DNA of 64,000 nt from Casuarina equisetifolia. Taxonomy: Eukaryota > Streptophyta > Magnoliopsida > Fagales > Casuarinaceae. Made by a program: the position numbers and the translations under genes. Where the stretch lies: the NCBI GenBank assembly GCA_028551475.1, contig CM052358.1, positions 23,710,853-23,774,852 on the forward strand, in the 5' to 3' direction. Positions 32,561 through 45,546 of the stretch are shown here, in pieces (position 1 is the first letter of the stretch; each line of letters starts with the position of its first letter). A model generated the notes under the pieces. The model saw only the letters and a program-made list of their open reading frames with translations, was not told where the DNA came from and did not search any database.

Positions 32561-35500
32561 AGACCTTACTCAATACAAGATGTGACGATGTTTGATCTGT
32601 GGGAGTGTATCGGATGAGTAGAATTGGTAAGACAACTCATGCTTAAGTAATTTATGACACAACTTCCTTAGAATTTGAAGTAAGTTGTTTCTTGCCGAAG
32701 ATGAACATGTATGGAAGTATGGGGGAATGGGGAATGGAAGTGATAAACAATAGATTCTTTTGAAAAAAATTTCTTCTTGTTATTGATGATGTAGATGGGA
32801 AAAAACACTTAAAAGTATTAGAAATGATAGAAGGTTCATTAACTGATGAGAACTACAATTGGTTTGGCCCAAGAAATATAATCATCTTGACAAGTATGGA
32901 CCATCATTTGATCAAGTGATATGTAAATTGTGACTTTCAGCTTAAGGAGTTAGATGATGCTGAAGATTTGGAACTATTTAGTTTGAGAGCTTTTAAGAAA
33001 TCTTTTCCTAAAAAGGATTATCTAAAATTGTCTAAAGATATCATGAGATATGCATAAGGTTTTCCCCTAGCTGTCAAAGTTTTTGGTTTCTCATTTTTTG
33101 GTAAATCAATGGATGCTAGGAGAAGCAACCAAAAATGGCTTGAAGTAAATCTTGATACAAGAATTTTGAATAAGATTTGATAGATTAGGGGATATACAAA
33201 AACAATTATTTTTAGGCATTGCACATTTTTTAAATCTATAATCTTCAAATTGGCTTGGACGTATACTAGAAAGTTTTGGATACTTTCCAAAAATTAATGT
33301 TAAAGTGATTATGGACAAATCTCTCATAAAGATCAAAGAAGAAACAAATTGGACGCATAATTTTTTAGTACAAATGGGTTGGCAAATAGTGAAGGGTTAG
33401 GTGTATAGGTATAGTAGATTATGACATTATGAAAATATCATTCACATATTGAAGAATAATACAATATGTTACTGTTAAAGAGAAAATTACATTTAATTTT
33501 AATTATTTCAATCATTTGTCAAATATTATCCCTTACATTAATGTTATTTTTCTTGCTTTCTAGAGCAACAAGTGCAATTGAAGGCATTAGGCTACCTATA
33601 CATGGTGGAGGAAGGTAGAACTCAATTTGGAAGTTTTCTTAAAAACCCAGAAGTTGAAAATGATTAAAATTATTCCAGAAGGTTCACATTTTGAAGATAT
33701 CATCAGTTGGACAAATAAATGGTCATGGCATACAAATCTTTTTTAAATTCATACTAAAGGACTCATATCCTTTAGAAGTCATGCCGTAAAATTTTAAACA
33801 ATGTCTAAGAAAATTGCAATTTATTGGATATAATTCAAAATTCATGTTGAGTAAAAAGTTATGTTTAATCAATTGGTTTCATTGTCCTTTACACTCTTTG
33901 CCAACACACTTTGCAATCAAAGAACCTTGTGGAGCTCAGATTACCTTGTAGTCAATACTACGGAGTGGAAGCAAGGTATGATTTTATCTTATTTTAATGT
34001 GTGTGTGTGTGTGTATTTTTTCCTTTAATTCTTATTCATTCATTTCCAATCACAAAGTTTTAGAAGATTATGAGTCATTCACTTGAATTATTCAATAAAT
34101 TTGATAGAGACACCTCATTTAACAAATGTCCCAAATTTGGAGAAGTTAGTGCTTTCATATTGAACAAGCTTGTTGAAGGTCCATTCATCTATTGGATTTC
34201 TCAAATAACTTAATTGTTGGATCTACATGGTTGCAAAAGTTTGAAGAATCATCCAAAACACTTGAGTTGCGTAGAATCTCTTTAGGAATTAAATATAAGC
34301 AAAACTTCAATAAAAGAATTAGCATCCTTTATTTGTTATTTAAAGAAGCTTGGAGTCTTAAAAGGTGGAGGTACTCTCTCAAATCCCATTTGTTTATAGC
34401 TTTTTAAATCCTTTTCAAGTTTAAGCTCTTTAGAATCTCTATCTTTAAGGTATTACAATCTACCAGACATAATGATTCCCAATAATCTTGATAGTTTGTC
34501 CTCACTTAAGAAATTATTTCTTAGTGGGAACAAGTTTAAGAGAATACCAAAATTTGTTTGAAAGCTTTCCAAACTTGAAAAAATTGTTTTTTCACAATGT
34601 AATCTATTGGATGGAGGAATTCCTAATGATATTGGCTATTTACCCTCACTTAGGATATTATTTCTTTATGGGAACGAATTTAAGAGAATACCAAAATTTG
34701 TTTGGAAGCTTTCCAAACTTAAAGGACTTGATTTGTCACATTGTAATCTATTGGATGGAGGAATCCCTAATGATATTAGTTGTTTATCCTCACTTCATTT
34801 TTTACACCTCGAGGAGAACAGAATTTCCTAATCTAAATTGGCTTGACTTGAGTGATAATAGTAAGCTCCAAGCATTACCAAAGCTCCCACGTGCCTTAAG
34901 TGTTTTGTGGAGATCAAGTTGTTCCTTGTTAGATACTTCTTCTATGGACAAGTGGGGTTCAGGTGTACAGATTTGGAAGAACACTTTTAGGGTTTTCTAT
35001 CATGGTTACGATGGAAAATCTAACAATATCCTATATACGGACTCAAAATATATTTCAACATCTTTTATATCACAAGAGTGGGTAAGTTTCTTACTTAAGA
35101 GTCTCTTACTCTTTTAAGTGTTTGTATATTGCATTGTTTAAAATGATCAAAGTGGTCGATAGTCTCAAAGTATTATAGTTAACGTCTTTGTATTCTTGAC
35201 TTTTTTTGTTTAGGTCGACATAGATGTGGCATGTGGTCCTAGTTGGAATATGAAATCCATAAGTGGTTTGAGACGAGAAGCAATGGTCCCTATGAAATTC
35301 GAGGGCCAATAAGGAAAAGTGAAATTATGAATGTTAAGGGACTTGGTCTGTTCATTGTTTATGAAGTGCATGAGAGTTCAAATAATGGAGGATCCAATGA
35401 CAGTAATCCCGCTATTGTCGACATTGCTTGCCAAATGCGAAGCGAAACAACTGGCTGCGAAAGTCTTGAAAGTCGTGTCGTTGAAGTTCCCCCCTCTGGG

Positions 35501-35725
35501 TTTACTGGCATTGAACGTGGGCGAAAAGGGTTTTGGGTGTTCCTATCAGATGAAGCTATCGAGAGATGCCTTCCTGGTTGCAATTATTCAGATAGGGTCG
35601 ACTTTACCCTTTCGGTTTCAACAAAAAGTACGAATATCGAGGTGAAGGAGTACGGGGCTCGTGGAGTACATAAGGCTAATAAAAAAGACTGTTATCACTC
35701 ATTTTTGTCTTGCAACTACTTTTAA
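32552..35725 (+). pseudogene. TNL copy C: NB-ARC, LRR and post-LRR domain, no TIR
   Basis: Starts inside the NB-ARC exon. The P-loop is recognisable (GVYRMSRIGKTTHA in decayed form near 32610-32640), then SSCFLAEDE-like and KKISSCY-like segments with stops and frame changes. The GLPL and ARC2 parts at 33050-33380 are also degenerate. The LRR exon (about 34060-35090) is better kept, with repeated IPNDIGYLPSL and FVWKLSKL phrases, and a frameshifting deletion near 34825. Tail SMDKWGSGVQIWKNTF precedes a GT donor at 35084. The C-JID exon starts near 35214 and is open from 35243 (EIHKWFETRSNGPYEIRG, then ACQMRSETTGCE) to 35725, ending early through a deletion. It was an intracellular immune receptor gene and is now clearly dead. 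It shares an NB-ARC deletion with copy D. Confidence 0.9.
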
Positions 35726-35739
35726 ACCAATTGTGGCAC

Positions 35740-37390
35740 GACCAATGCCAAACCGTGCAGCTTTATCATGATTATTACTTTATTGTAAATTTTTTTAGTA
35801 AAACTTAAAATTTTATTATTATTTCTTTTATGCTGATGAGCAACTTGTTTTGGCTAACTTGAACAAATATGCTATAATGCACCCATTTACCCTATTTAAG
35901 GTAGGAGAATCTATTGTTCAAATTATTGTCATTTGGTTCCAACGAGAGACCGCAGGAGCTATAAAAAGAAAAGATGAGACAACAAATGTGAAACATTATC
36001 CAGGACTTTGTTTAGCTTTTCCTATTGCCCAATTCGCTTCTAAGTTCTTTGTTGAGAGCTTCATGAATGTGGACAAAAACTTTTACAATGGATTCAGATT
36101 TTCAATGATGACAGAAATTGAAATTCTTTACAGCTTTGGTAGCTATAAGTTACCTGACAAAACTGCTAGTTAGAACTGCCAACCAATTTATCATTGGACA
36201 AAACTTGTGGAAAATGAATACATATGACATTTAAACTACCACAAATTACAGCTCTCTTCCTCTTTTTCGATCACTTTGCATAGAATTTTACATTCTTCTT
36301 CAATATTTTTGTAGACAGTTTTTGTTTTTTACTTTATTGTTCCAAAGGAATTGGCTTCACATTATCATCTCCCAAGAACTAAGTGCCAATCCCCAACATC
36401 TTCATCTACATCTACCTTCATGGTCTTCCACGTTTCTCTTCTTTTTCTTCTTTTTCATTTCTTTGGGTGTCTTAGACTTAAAACTCAATAGTAATTCAAT
36501 GACTAATAATAACCTTAAACTATATAAGATTAATTTCAATATCCTTAGTTTAAAAAATAAAAAATAAAAAAATTCACAAACATACTCGGGATCACTTCCT
36601 TGCAACCAAAGGGATCTAACAATAGAAGCACCTTCTCCATTCCTTATATCATCTTGTTCAGCACATTCTAGTATCTTATTCCTAAAGACAAAAGAATGCT
36701 CACCGACAAGAACACTAAACCCAAATGCACATTAGTCACTGATAGCCAAAGAAATGAAAAAATGAATAAAATAAAACTATATATAACTTGACAATAAACT
36801 TAGATTCCATCATTAAATCATATCACTACTATGCTCTTTGGCATAAAGTTAAGATGTATTGTGATAGGATGCTGAGACCTAACTTCTTCTTACGGTATGA
36901 ATAAATCCTAAGGTTAGCTTAACCTTATTAAAGAAGAAGCATTTACTAGATCTAAGATCACAAAAAAATTGAATCACAAATTCAATGGCATGGCTCAATG
37001 AATTGCATTTTTAATTATAAAGGACATGTTATTAAACATTTTGCTATCATTGTTTTTCTTACTTTTAAAAAAAAAAAGAGAAAAGAGAAGGAGGAGGGGG
37101 CAATATAACAATTTATGAAGTACTTCCAAAGTACATTATAAATCAAACCTTTTAAGTTCGAATCTCACTAATAATTTACAAGTAATCAAAAAGCTTTCAA
37201 GGTGTTTATTTTACATTGAATCATGTATTTGCCAAGCCAACAAAATAAAAGAGACAATTTTAACTAATATCAAATAACTCAATCAACAAAAGCATGAGAA
37301 TTGCAACTCATCAATCTTCAAACCAATTTCCAAATCCCTTACTCTGGCCATGTGCTAAAGAAGAATATTAAACAAAATTCAGCATAAAGA
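35740..37390. repeat. TNL 3' flank, copy C, with inserted repeat
   Basis: 35740-36440 matches the flanks of copies A, B and D. A dispersed repeat found again at 45547-45830 and 46289-46620 (CACATTCTAGTATCTTATTCC) lies at about 36658-36940. 37230-37390 again matches the B and D flanks (ATCAAATAACTCAATCAAC). No gene is seen. Confidence 0.65.
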
Positions 37391-38240
37391 GAGATTTCAA
37401 AGATATATGCGAACCTCAAGAAAAAACATTGCTGATAGATTCTTTGGTAGAAAAGAAATTGACATACGTCTTTTGTCTGTGAAATCAAAGCTAGCCTCAT
37501 AACTGGGATGCAGAAGATCTAACACAAATAGTTGTGAAGTACAAGCTTCACTAAATGTAAATGTCAACTCATTTACAAAAAAGCAGTGGAATAAGAAAAG
37601 GTTAATTTTTTTTAATTGCTACTGCCACTCTAAAGTCCATACATTGCTCATGTGCACCACAAGCTCTATTTGTTAGATTGGGAAACACATAATAGAATAA
37701 GAACATAAATTTCCAGCATGCCACTTCAAGACACCAAAAGATCAGGTTGTTGTACGTATGATCCCCCTTTACAGGGTATACCAGGCAAAAAGGATGCCTC
37801 ATTTCTTGCTAGAAACTCTCAAGCTTGGTAGATTTGCAAAACCAACACATCCAGTCAAGTGGGACAACAGACAATTCAAAGAATGTAACAGAATAGCTCC
37901 ATTGAGCCAAATGTCCTGCAAGCTCTTCAACCACAGAAAAAATCCATGCCTCCTGAAATGCCCGAGTCTTCAGGGTTGGCTTTGCTTACCTGGTGTAGAA
38001 AATTACCCAAATTCACGTCAACAATAAAGCTGCATTTGTGATTCATACAGCATAAAACGTCCACGGTCAGAACCTACCTTGAGTAAAGTACGCAAATCAA
38101 TAACTTTGCCAACACCTTCAGAAGGGGGTTTATTTAATTCTTTCATCTCCAGTATGTCCAAAAGGAGCAAAGAAGCAGATACAAAAGTACCACCGGAAGT
38201 ACCAATTCGAGTTAGCATTTTGGCACACCTCAATCTAAGG
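37390..38240 (-). pseudogene. NOC2-like gene, C-terminal exons (copy 2)
   Basis: The best preserved of three copies. Exon a (38235 to about 38083) encodes CAKMLTRIGTSGGTFVSASL, then LLLDILEMKELNKPPSEGVG and KVIDLRTLLK, followed by a GT donor. Exon b, after a CAG acceptor near 38006, encodes [20 protein letters not shown] and [16 protein letters not shown], then [10 protein letters not shown]. Exon c near 37400-37500 encodes EASFDFTDKRRMSISFLPKN. The QWSY...FFEL phrase is what links it to NOC2-family nucleolar proteins, which help assemble and export pre-60S ribosomes. Between VSK and RAF the frame changes, and a TAG follows ESF. The N-terminal two thirds are not recognisable here. It lies tail-to-tail with TNL C. 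Family identity rests on remembered motifs. Confidence 0.6.
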
Positions 38241-39470
38241 GAAAAATATCTAGCTGTCAGAACAAGACGGACTACCTCAAAAATTATTTGGGTCAGAGGA
38301 TAAGGGACCTAAAGTCTGCTTCTGAGCTTATGCACAAATGGTTCCAGTCAAAAGTTCAAGGCAGTTAATGAACCTCCACTCATATACCTTTCGGAATGCC
38401 TCCGATAGAATATAGTTAAAAATTGAAAAGTGAAGTCCCTGGTCTTGCTTTCTTGTATGGACCATATAAGCCAAGTTTTTCTCAGGTTACATTATACTGC
38501 ACCTGCGATAATACACCTTAGTCTATCTCAACTTGCTTATGTTTTTCTTCTGTACATTCACTGGGTTTGTCAACATCTAAGCTCTCTGGTTAGCAAGAGT
38601 TTCACCCATCATATCATACCTGGTTTTTCAAATAAAATCTGATGACATTGAGCAGAGAGCAAATTTTTGGTAGCATTTATATACCCTAAATAAACGTTCT
38701 TCATGAATAATAAATAAATTTTATAATTATTCAAGCAATAACTTTGAACTGCATAAATAAATGCTTTTACCATAACAAGTAAAACTATGTAAAGCATACT
38801 TATTAATAGTCCTACTGTATGTTATCACACACAAAAGCATTTATATGAAGACGCATTATTCATTCCATGAGTCGAGAAAAATTTAGGCATAATTTTTCAT
38901 GCTTCTGGTAGGGACAATAACCTAAATATTAAACAAATGAGACAAAAAAATTTTGATAATAGTGATAATGGAGCCTAACATACATAAAAGAGAACTACCA
39001 AATGTTTTTTCTCGCAATAAAGATCTGTTCAAATCTTCTAGTGACAAGATGAAAATGTATGTTCTAGTGTATCTATCAAAGTGTGAAAATAGAGGTTATC
39101 CATAAAATTGCGAGAAATAGAAACTAGATTAACCAAATAATTGGTCTAAATAAAAAGTGTCCCAAATAATCAACAACCCTAAAATCTCTCTTCAACTGAA
39201 ATTAGTCATATACACTATAAGGTATTATATTTCATTAGATTACCATCCAAATATTCTTTCATAACCAAACGCAGCCTCGCGAGTAAGAGCCATAAATCAA
39301 AACCTAGCCACTCAAAAAGCAAGAGAAAGTGCAAGGATTGAGATTCGATATATAGCACCCAATTCAATGGTTTGGAGGGGCGTCAACGGGCTCTTTCTTA
39401 ACAATCCACTTTCCTGGGAACCAAATAGAAATTAGGGCTTTCGCGAATATAGAGCTAGAATTAAACATTG
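38240..39470. other. Interval between NOC2-like exons and their 5' block
   Basis: No exon recognised. 39060-39400 matches 63660-64000 at the right window edge (GAGGTTATCCA, AATTGCGAGAAATAGAAA, AACCAAACGCAG). In copy 3 the sequence jumps from the C-terminal exon straight to this part, so an equivalent of about 37500-39060 is deleted there. Confidence 0.5.
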
Positions 39471-40126
39471 AAAAACAAAAACAAGAAAAAGACATCGATC
39501 GACTATGGAATTCTAATCGTACAATCACGAACTTCAAGTACCTCCAGGACGACCTTTGAAAAATCCAAGGGTTTTGACTTCTTTGACTTAATGAGCTTTG
39601 CTTACTTTGTAAAATATTTGGGCCTTGAGATGTCTAGGCCCATTAAGCGCTCTTTAGAATTTCTATCAATTCTCTTCTTCTATGGTTTTTGTGTATAGGT
39701 CCCGTCCAAGCCTAAATCCAAAGGTAATTACCTTTCTTTCAAATGAAAGCCTTACTCGTTCCTTTGCCAAGAATTCAATTTTTTTTTTTTTAAATCTGTA
39801 TAAAAGAATTCAATTTTTTTTAAAAAAAATCTGTATAAAATGTATTTGATTAAGAAGTAAATTCACAAAACATCCATATTTGTTTCAAAGGTAATCATAA
39901 TCTTCATAAATTTTTATGTGTTGTCTAATCATCTTATACTCTTATTCATCATCTAGAATTATTTTCTCAGAAATAATTATTTGGTTTCCTTATGGCCAAA
40001 CTTATATAAATAAAATTTATTTAAATATTTTAGATACCATTTGATAATATGAAGCAATAACATTGTAAGAAAATTAAAATACAAGTGAAACATTTCAACA
40101 CTATTCATAACAACTATTTTGAGATG
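39470..40126 (-). repeat. Repeat block shared with 10178-10792
   Basis: Same phrases and order as the block in copy 1, including ATCGATCGACTATGGAATTC here against ATCGATCGAGTATGGAATTG there. Position suggests the 5' end of the NOC2-like transcription unit. I see no convincing start codon context. Confidence 0.6.
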
Positions 40127-40239
40127 AAGCTACAAGCTTGATGAATGATAATATGAAAACGTCTTACGCTTGAACCAAAATCCATAACATGATTTTATTT
40201 ATTTAAACCAAAGTTTTGATATTATATTAAAAAATTTAT

Positions 40240-40640
40240 TTACTCCTTAAAGCCACTCACTAGAAACAAGATATCTTATTTGTATGTAAGAGATTTGATA
40301 ACAAATTGCCATAAGTTAAAGCATTTCAAATTGTTTAGAATGTCATACCCCAAAATCTCACATTATTGAGTTATAGTGAAAGCAATATTTCCTTACAAGT
40401 CAGCTTTTAAAATTGGTTACATTTCTAAATAGTGTAGAGTTTAAGGTCATTTTTATTTACTCCTTAAAACCACTTATAAGGAAAGAGATAGCTTATTCAT
40501 ATGTAAGAGATTTTACAACAGATTGCAATAAGTTAAAATATTTCAAACGGTTAAGAATGTCATGTACAAGAATCTCATATTACTAAGTTAAGGGTTTGAA
40601 ATACTAGTTAAATAAGTGAATGCAACACTTCCTTAAAATT
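40240..40640. repeat. Imperfect tandem duplication, about 220 bp period
   Basis: A phrase starting CTCCTTAAAGCCACT at about 40242 recurs as CTCCTTAAAACCACT at about 40462, with matching sequence after it (ATGTAAGAGATTT, TAAGTTAAA, AGAATGTCAT). Confidence 0.6.
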
Positions 40641-41029
40641 GGATATAATTCTAAATAGTATTAGAGTTCAAGTTCATTCTTTGCATCCTTATAAAAACCA
40701 ACATCGCAGAGTTGAAATTTCACATACTAGTTAAATAAGTGAAGGCACCTTTTACTTACATGTTGGTTATTAAGATTAGACAAAATCCTTCTAATATGAT
40801 ATTAAAATTAAACTTTCTCTAGAACATTCTTGATAATTATATATGCTACATCAACATAATAAGAAACACCATGGGTTGGCTAAAGTTAAACCATCATAGT
40901 TAGGAGGCTAATTGACAATGTAGTAGATGGAAGTCCCTAACTAATAAGATTATATATGGGCCCTTTTACACAAACCATTTTATGAATTGCAATGGTGTAA
41001 GTATATCCAAAGTTTCCACTATTGAATAA

Positions 41030-41452
41030 TTACATGCGTATGTATTCTTCCCTAAGACAAATCACATAAGATTCCGTGGTCAAAGCCAAGGACCGCAACC
41101 ATGTTACACAACCTTCAACTTGCACCATGGGATGCTGCATTCCCTGAAGTTTAACCTTCATAAGAATCCAAAGAGAATAATAAAAAACAAAAGCATGTTG
41201 AAAAGGAACAGCCTGGTTGTGCTTCAAAATATCACAGAAAGATCCTAGTTTTATTCTCTTTGGGTATCCACAATGTCTTAGGATGTAAACTCGTGGAGCG
41301 CAAGGCGTTGCCGCAACCAAAGACCAGTTTGTAGTGCTTACGAAACCCAACAGAAGATTCTCCAACGTGAGAAGAAATATTCTAAGGCGGCCACGGAAAC
41401 CGAGGTGGTCACGAGAGAGGCACATCCCCTTTCTCTGTAAGAGAAACTGCAA
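41030..41452 (-). CDS. Hypothetical 140-codon ORF, unassigned
   Basis: An unusually long frame for this AT-rich region, overlapped by another minus-strand frame (41338-41586) in a different phase. I recognise no domain or motif. The translation is rich in Leu, Val and Cys with no signal peptide. Two overlapping frames with no clear winner could mean a frameshifted relic of one gene. I cannot support a function. Confidence 0.15.
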   Translation of the reverse strand: MQFLLQRKGMCLSRDHLGFRGRLRIFLLTLENLLLGFVSTTNWSLVAATPCAPRVYILRHCGYPKRIKLGSFCDILKHNQAVPFQHAFVFYYSLWILMKVKLQGMQHPMVQVEGCVTWLRSLALTTESYVICLREEYIRM

Positions 41453-41589
41453 TCGTTTTCTCTCGAAACAAACAGGATTCTTTCATTAGTGTTAATTCGG
41501 CTTACACTCCTGGTTTGCAGATGGGTAGGAGATTTAAACTTTGTTCCATTTATTATTAAGTGTACAACCCACGCAAGATAGCACACAAT

Positions 41590-43560
41590 CTCAAATAGGT
41601 CGTGAGCTTCACTTAATGAAAAATAATATTATAGCAAATGCTTATGGCTCACAGTCTTCACCGTTGTATGATAGGAGTTTCCAACCCACAAATATTTCTT
41701 TTAGATCATATTTCGACAGAAAATATTTTTTGGATCAACTGTTTGACGGGCTTATAGATAAATTTTTAAGTTAATATTTTCATGACGCTGTGAGCATAAT
41801 TATTAAGCATTCTTTATGATCCCATGATAATATTTATTGAAATATTATTCTAGAATCTTAAAGAAATATTTGCTATGACCTTTTAAATTATTAGATGGAC
41901 CAAGTACATCAATAAATATATTCTTTCTTTGGTCCAAATTATAGGAGGCCCAAAAGTAAATTTGAGCCCACGTGGAATACAGCTTGTGAAGCCAAGGAAA
42001 AAGCCATAAGACCCATCATAGAATTTATCCAAATATTTAATATATTAATTTTTAGGTTTACAATCCAATCAAGTCCTTAACATTATTAATAGGACAAAAA
42101 TTTACTAATCCAATAATAATAAAATTAACAATTAATAGTGAAGAATAAATCAAAAACATTGACTTAATCAAGAAAAATTAAAAAAAAATCTAAAATTTTG
42201 ACCAAAATCTATTAATATAGAGATTTCCAAACAATGATTCAATTATTCAAGATAAAAAATAATCAATCTCAAACCTACTAACAAAAAATTAACTCAATTA
42301 GACTACAGATCAACATTAACCAAACATTTGATTAATTACTATGTAAGACTTTTAATTTTTGTGAAATTTTATTTCTTTATTTTTTTCTCTCATTAGTTTT
42401 TTATGACTGTTCTCAAAAAATCTCTTTTTTTATTCAATATGAAGGCAACACCACCTTAAGAAAAATCTAACATAAAATCTGAATGTGGGCTGAGCTGGCC
42501 CAACATTTTGCAGGAAAAGTAAGTTCCCTTCATAGTACTTTCTTGTCACTGACTCAAAAGCTGAGACCCTTCTCTTATTTTTCAGCTCAGTCCTCTTTGT
42601 TTTGTAGATATAATTGCAGTGCAATTGCGGAGAAGTCCTTCATGCCTCTCGGAATCCAATCTGATGGTCTTTCAACACCAATTTCACGCGCCTGTCGGTG
42701 CTGCTTTCAGACCCGCCCGTACATGCTGGGTTAGGTAGGTTCCCACGCTCAACATATTCAACAACGTAGTAAATATGAAAAGACATGCAGTCGCAAAATT
42801 CTTAGGTCCCCCCCGTTGCTTGACGCGGCTGTTACGGAACACGAGATCTACAAGACCGGCACTTCGCTGATGGGATGGTTTGGGAAATCGACGTTGTGAG
42901 GAAGGGGTCGTCGGGAGGAAATTTCCAGCTTTTGGTGACAGACAAAGATGGGACAATGCGAGGAAATTTCAGAGTAACTCGGGAATGGGCCTAATCCATT
43001 TGTGCCAACCTCGTCTCTGTATTTTAGAAGTTTCTAAAACGTATAATATGATGGTGGATCCTTTAAAATAAAATAAGAAGAACAAGATTATTTTTTATAT
43101 TATTTACTGTTAAATTATTTATTTTTTCACATTTCAACACTCATATAATTTAAATTTTAGTTTAACTAGCACAAATATCATTATATATACTTTATATATG
43201 TACATAATGTGAAGAAACCCTACCAATATTAAAATATAAGATAATTATTTGACTCCTCCATACTTAATGGAAGGGTGTTACGTCAGATTTAAAGTAGAAT
43301 TCCAAAGTGCGCAATTTATCACAATCTTAATAATTAACTTTATGAAAAAGTAATGAATTGGGTAAATTTCTAGTGCCTATAACTATAATAAATGAAACTT
43401 CTGCTTAAAAGAGGGATCTACAGAACTTTTAAGCAACTTGTAAAAGAGAAAAAAGAAAATCAATTTATATTGCTTTTTTTAGAGAATAATTGTAATGTAA
43501 TGATGGATTTATACTTTTTTCTCTTGAAGTTTCCAATACGCAGTTCAAATGCATTTGTAT
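41590..43560. other. Intergenic with one dispersed repeat copy
   Basis: About 41755-42010 is a copy of the repeat also found at 45955-46240 and 46745-47040 (CTATGACCTTTTAAATTATT, then TTAGATGGACCAAGTAC). The stretch 42480-42960 is less AT-rich and has frames on both strands (42483-42734 plus, 42684-42956 minus) without recognisable domains. Confidence 0.45.
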
Positions 43561-44740
43561 CTCCACTGGCCAAGGAAAATTTCGTGGAAATTTCTTCAGC
43601 CTTCTACGCGTTTTGACAGAAATTTTCTCCGCCTTCCCTTCTTAAAACGTCTTTTGGGAATTTGCAGGTACTCGGCATGTATTAATTTTCTTTCTTAAAA
43701 TGAAGTTACACAAAAGAAACTTGTTTTTTTATATTTTCAAATAGTTTCTAAACAAAATGTATCTCCAATTTTTCATAGTTAACTTGCAAATCTCTTTGTT
43801 TCAGATTACGGCTTCGACGTGACTCTCTTCCAGCAAGCAGCCTTGAAATTTCTCCGTGTTAGACTACTTTTCAACAAAGGTAAATCATGATGAACGCGCT
43901 TCCAAATGGCGTGGGGACCCTTTGGAATTGACAGAGAGCCATTAGTTCTGCTTTTGAGGACATACCTTACCCGTCGGGCCAACCGGCCTCCAATCAACCG
44001 GTCTTTTTGACTCGGTAGTGCATTAAGTGGAATGGAATCGTCAAAAAGAAAAACTTAGCTATGCTATTTTATTACTTGTCATTTCGATGGTTCATTTAAC
44101 CTAGCTTTTCATTTTTTTAAATTCCAAGTACAAGTTAAAAATCTAAGAGCATATAAAGTAGGCCAAAAAGATTACCCTATGCAGTTAAAAAAAGAAATGA
44201 TCAAGAAGAATCACCCTAGATAGAACTGGGTGACATAAATACTCGCACAAGGTATCCCAAATTGTTGGATGGTTTCAAAGTCGAAGGACCCATTTGCTCA
44301 AATGACTACTTGATCCTAGTTAGAAATAGCTAAAGCTGCCAAAAAAAAAAAAAGAGAGAGAATAAAAGATGACAAATCCGAACATTGTCCCTCCTCGGAC
44401 TTTGTTTATCTTATCCTTTTTCAAACTTCACTTTTAAGTTCTTTGTTAAAATTTTTGTGAATATAGAAATTAGTATTAAATTGGATTTAGATTTTCAATC
44501 GGAAACAAAAATCAAAATTCTATCAAAGCAAAGTATTGTGGCTATGAGCCGACTCACTTTTCTTGCTTGGATAGCCGTTGGTGACATTCTGCGATTCAGA
44601 GAAGCTCACCACTTCAAAAGGAATTTCTGCTTTTTGAGGAAAAATTTCGACCCCATATCAAAGGCATTATGAACAGAGCTGAATATTCACCAAAAGCAGC
44701 ATCGTAATGCGTTAAAGTTTAGATTGTGACGATGAACGCA
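43560..44740. repeat. Receptor-gene 5' repeat family, unit before TIR exon E
   Basis: Contains GGAAAATTTCGTGGAAATTT (about 43576), CGACGTGACTC (about 43815) and the phrase around CAATCAACCGGTCTTTTTGA with GGAATGGAATCGTCAAAAAG (about 43990-44050). These align with 54150-54660 and parts of 56300-57900. Confidence 0.7.
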
Positions 44741-45004
44741 CCGTGGTGGGAAAGGCCTTCCAGCATTGTGACGATGAATGCATCATGCTCTCTCCCAAGT
44801 GGAGTGGTGGGACAATGTTTATATTTGTCAGTGATGCATTGACTCAACACGACTTGGGAATTTCCAGGAAACTTCGTAGCTACCCCTTACTCCATCGCCG
44901 GCTCTGCCTTGATAGCATAGAGCAATACCCAACTTGTTCAGCCCTTCTTACTACTCAATCTTATGAGTCTCAAAGTCTAATCGGCTTTTCTGTCACAAGA
45001 GTTT

Positions 45005-45512
45005 GTGAGTTCCAATGGCACTCTTTCAGCCTCTTCATCATCTTTTTCTTCTTCTACACCTCGACGGACATACGAGGTTTTCTTAAGTTTTTATGGCAAA
45101 GACACCCGCGACACTTTCACAGATCATTTGCATACAGCTTTGCTGCAAAAAGGTATTAATGTCTTTAGAGATGATGAAAAATTGAAGCGTGGAGAAGATA
45201 TTTCGCAAGAGCTTTTCAAAGCAATTGAAGAATCTCAGTATGCCATCGTAGTTATTTCAGAGAACTATGCATTCTCTATGTGGTGCTTAGCTGAGTTGAC
45301 TAAAATCATGGAATGTTGGACACAAACTCAAATAAAAGTTTTTCCCATTTTCTACCATGTGAATCATTTAGATGTGCGAAAGAGAAAGCGTAATTTGCAG
45401 AGGCTTTTGCTGAACATGCAGAAGTCCCCCAGGTTAACAAAGAAGAAATAGAAGCATGGAGAATAGCTTCGGAAAAAGTGGGTAATGTAGCCGGATGGCA
45501 TGTATATGATAG
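45005..45512 (+). pseudogene. Orphan TIR exon E
   Basis: A TIR-domain exon without the rest of its TNL. Visible features are YEVFLSFYGKDTRDTFTDHL, GINVFRDDEKLKRGEDIS, AIEESQYAIVVISENYA and WCLAELTKIME. The catalytic Glu in the WCLAEL loop, used for NAD cleavage in active TIRs, is present, and the usual FRGEDTR reads FYGKDTR. The only nearby ATG (45015-45017, context AGTTCCAATGG) is out of frame with the TIR, so the start is lost. A one-base frameshift near 45376-45400 separates DVRKRK from the in-phase EAFAEHAEVPQVNKEEIEAW segment. The exon ends at a GT donor (45513). Intron sequence lasts about 30 bases and is then replaced by an unrelated repeat. It is clearly a sister of the TIR of copy D. 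Confidence 0.88.
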
Positions 45513-45546
45513 GTATGATTTTTTAATTTGTTATGTCAAATTTCAT

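Noticed and set aside
44743-45159. 138-codon plus-strand frame overlapping TIR exon E
   Set aside because: It reads the TIR exon out of phase, and the family match is entirely in the other frame.
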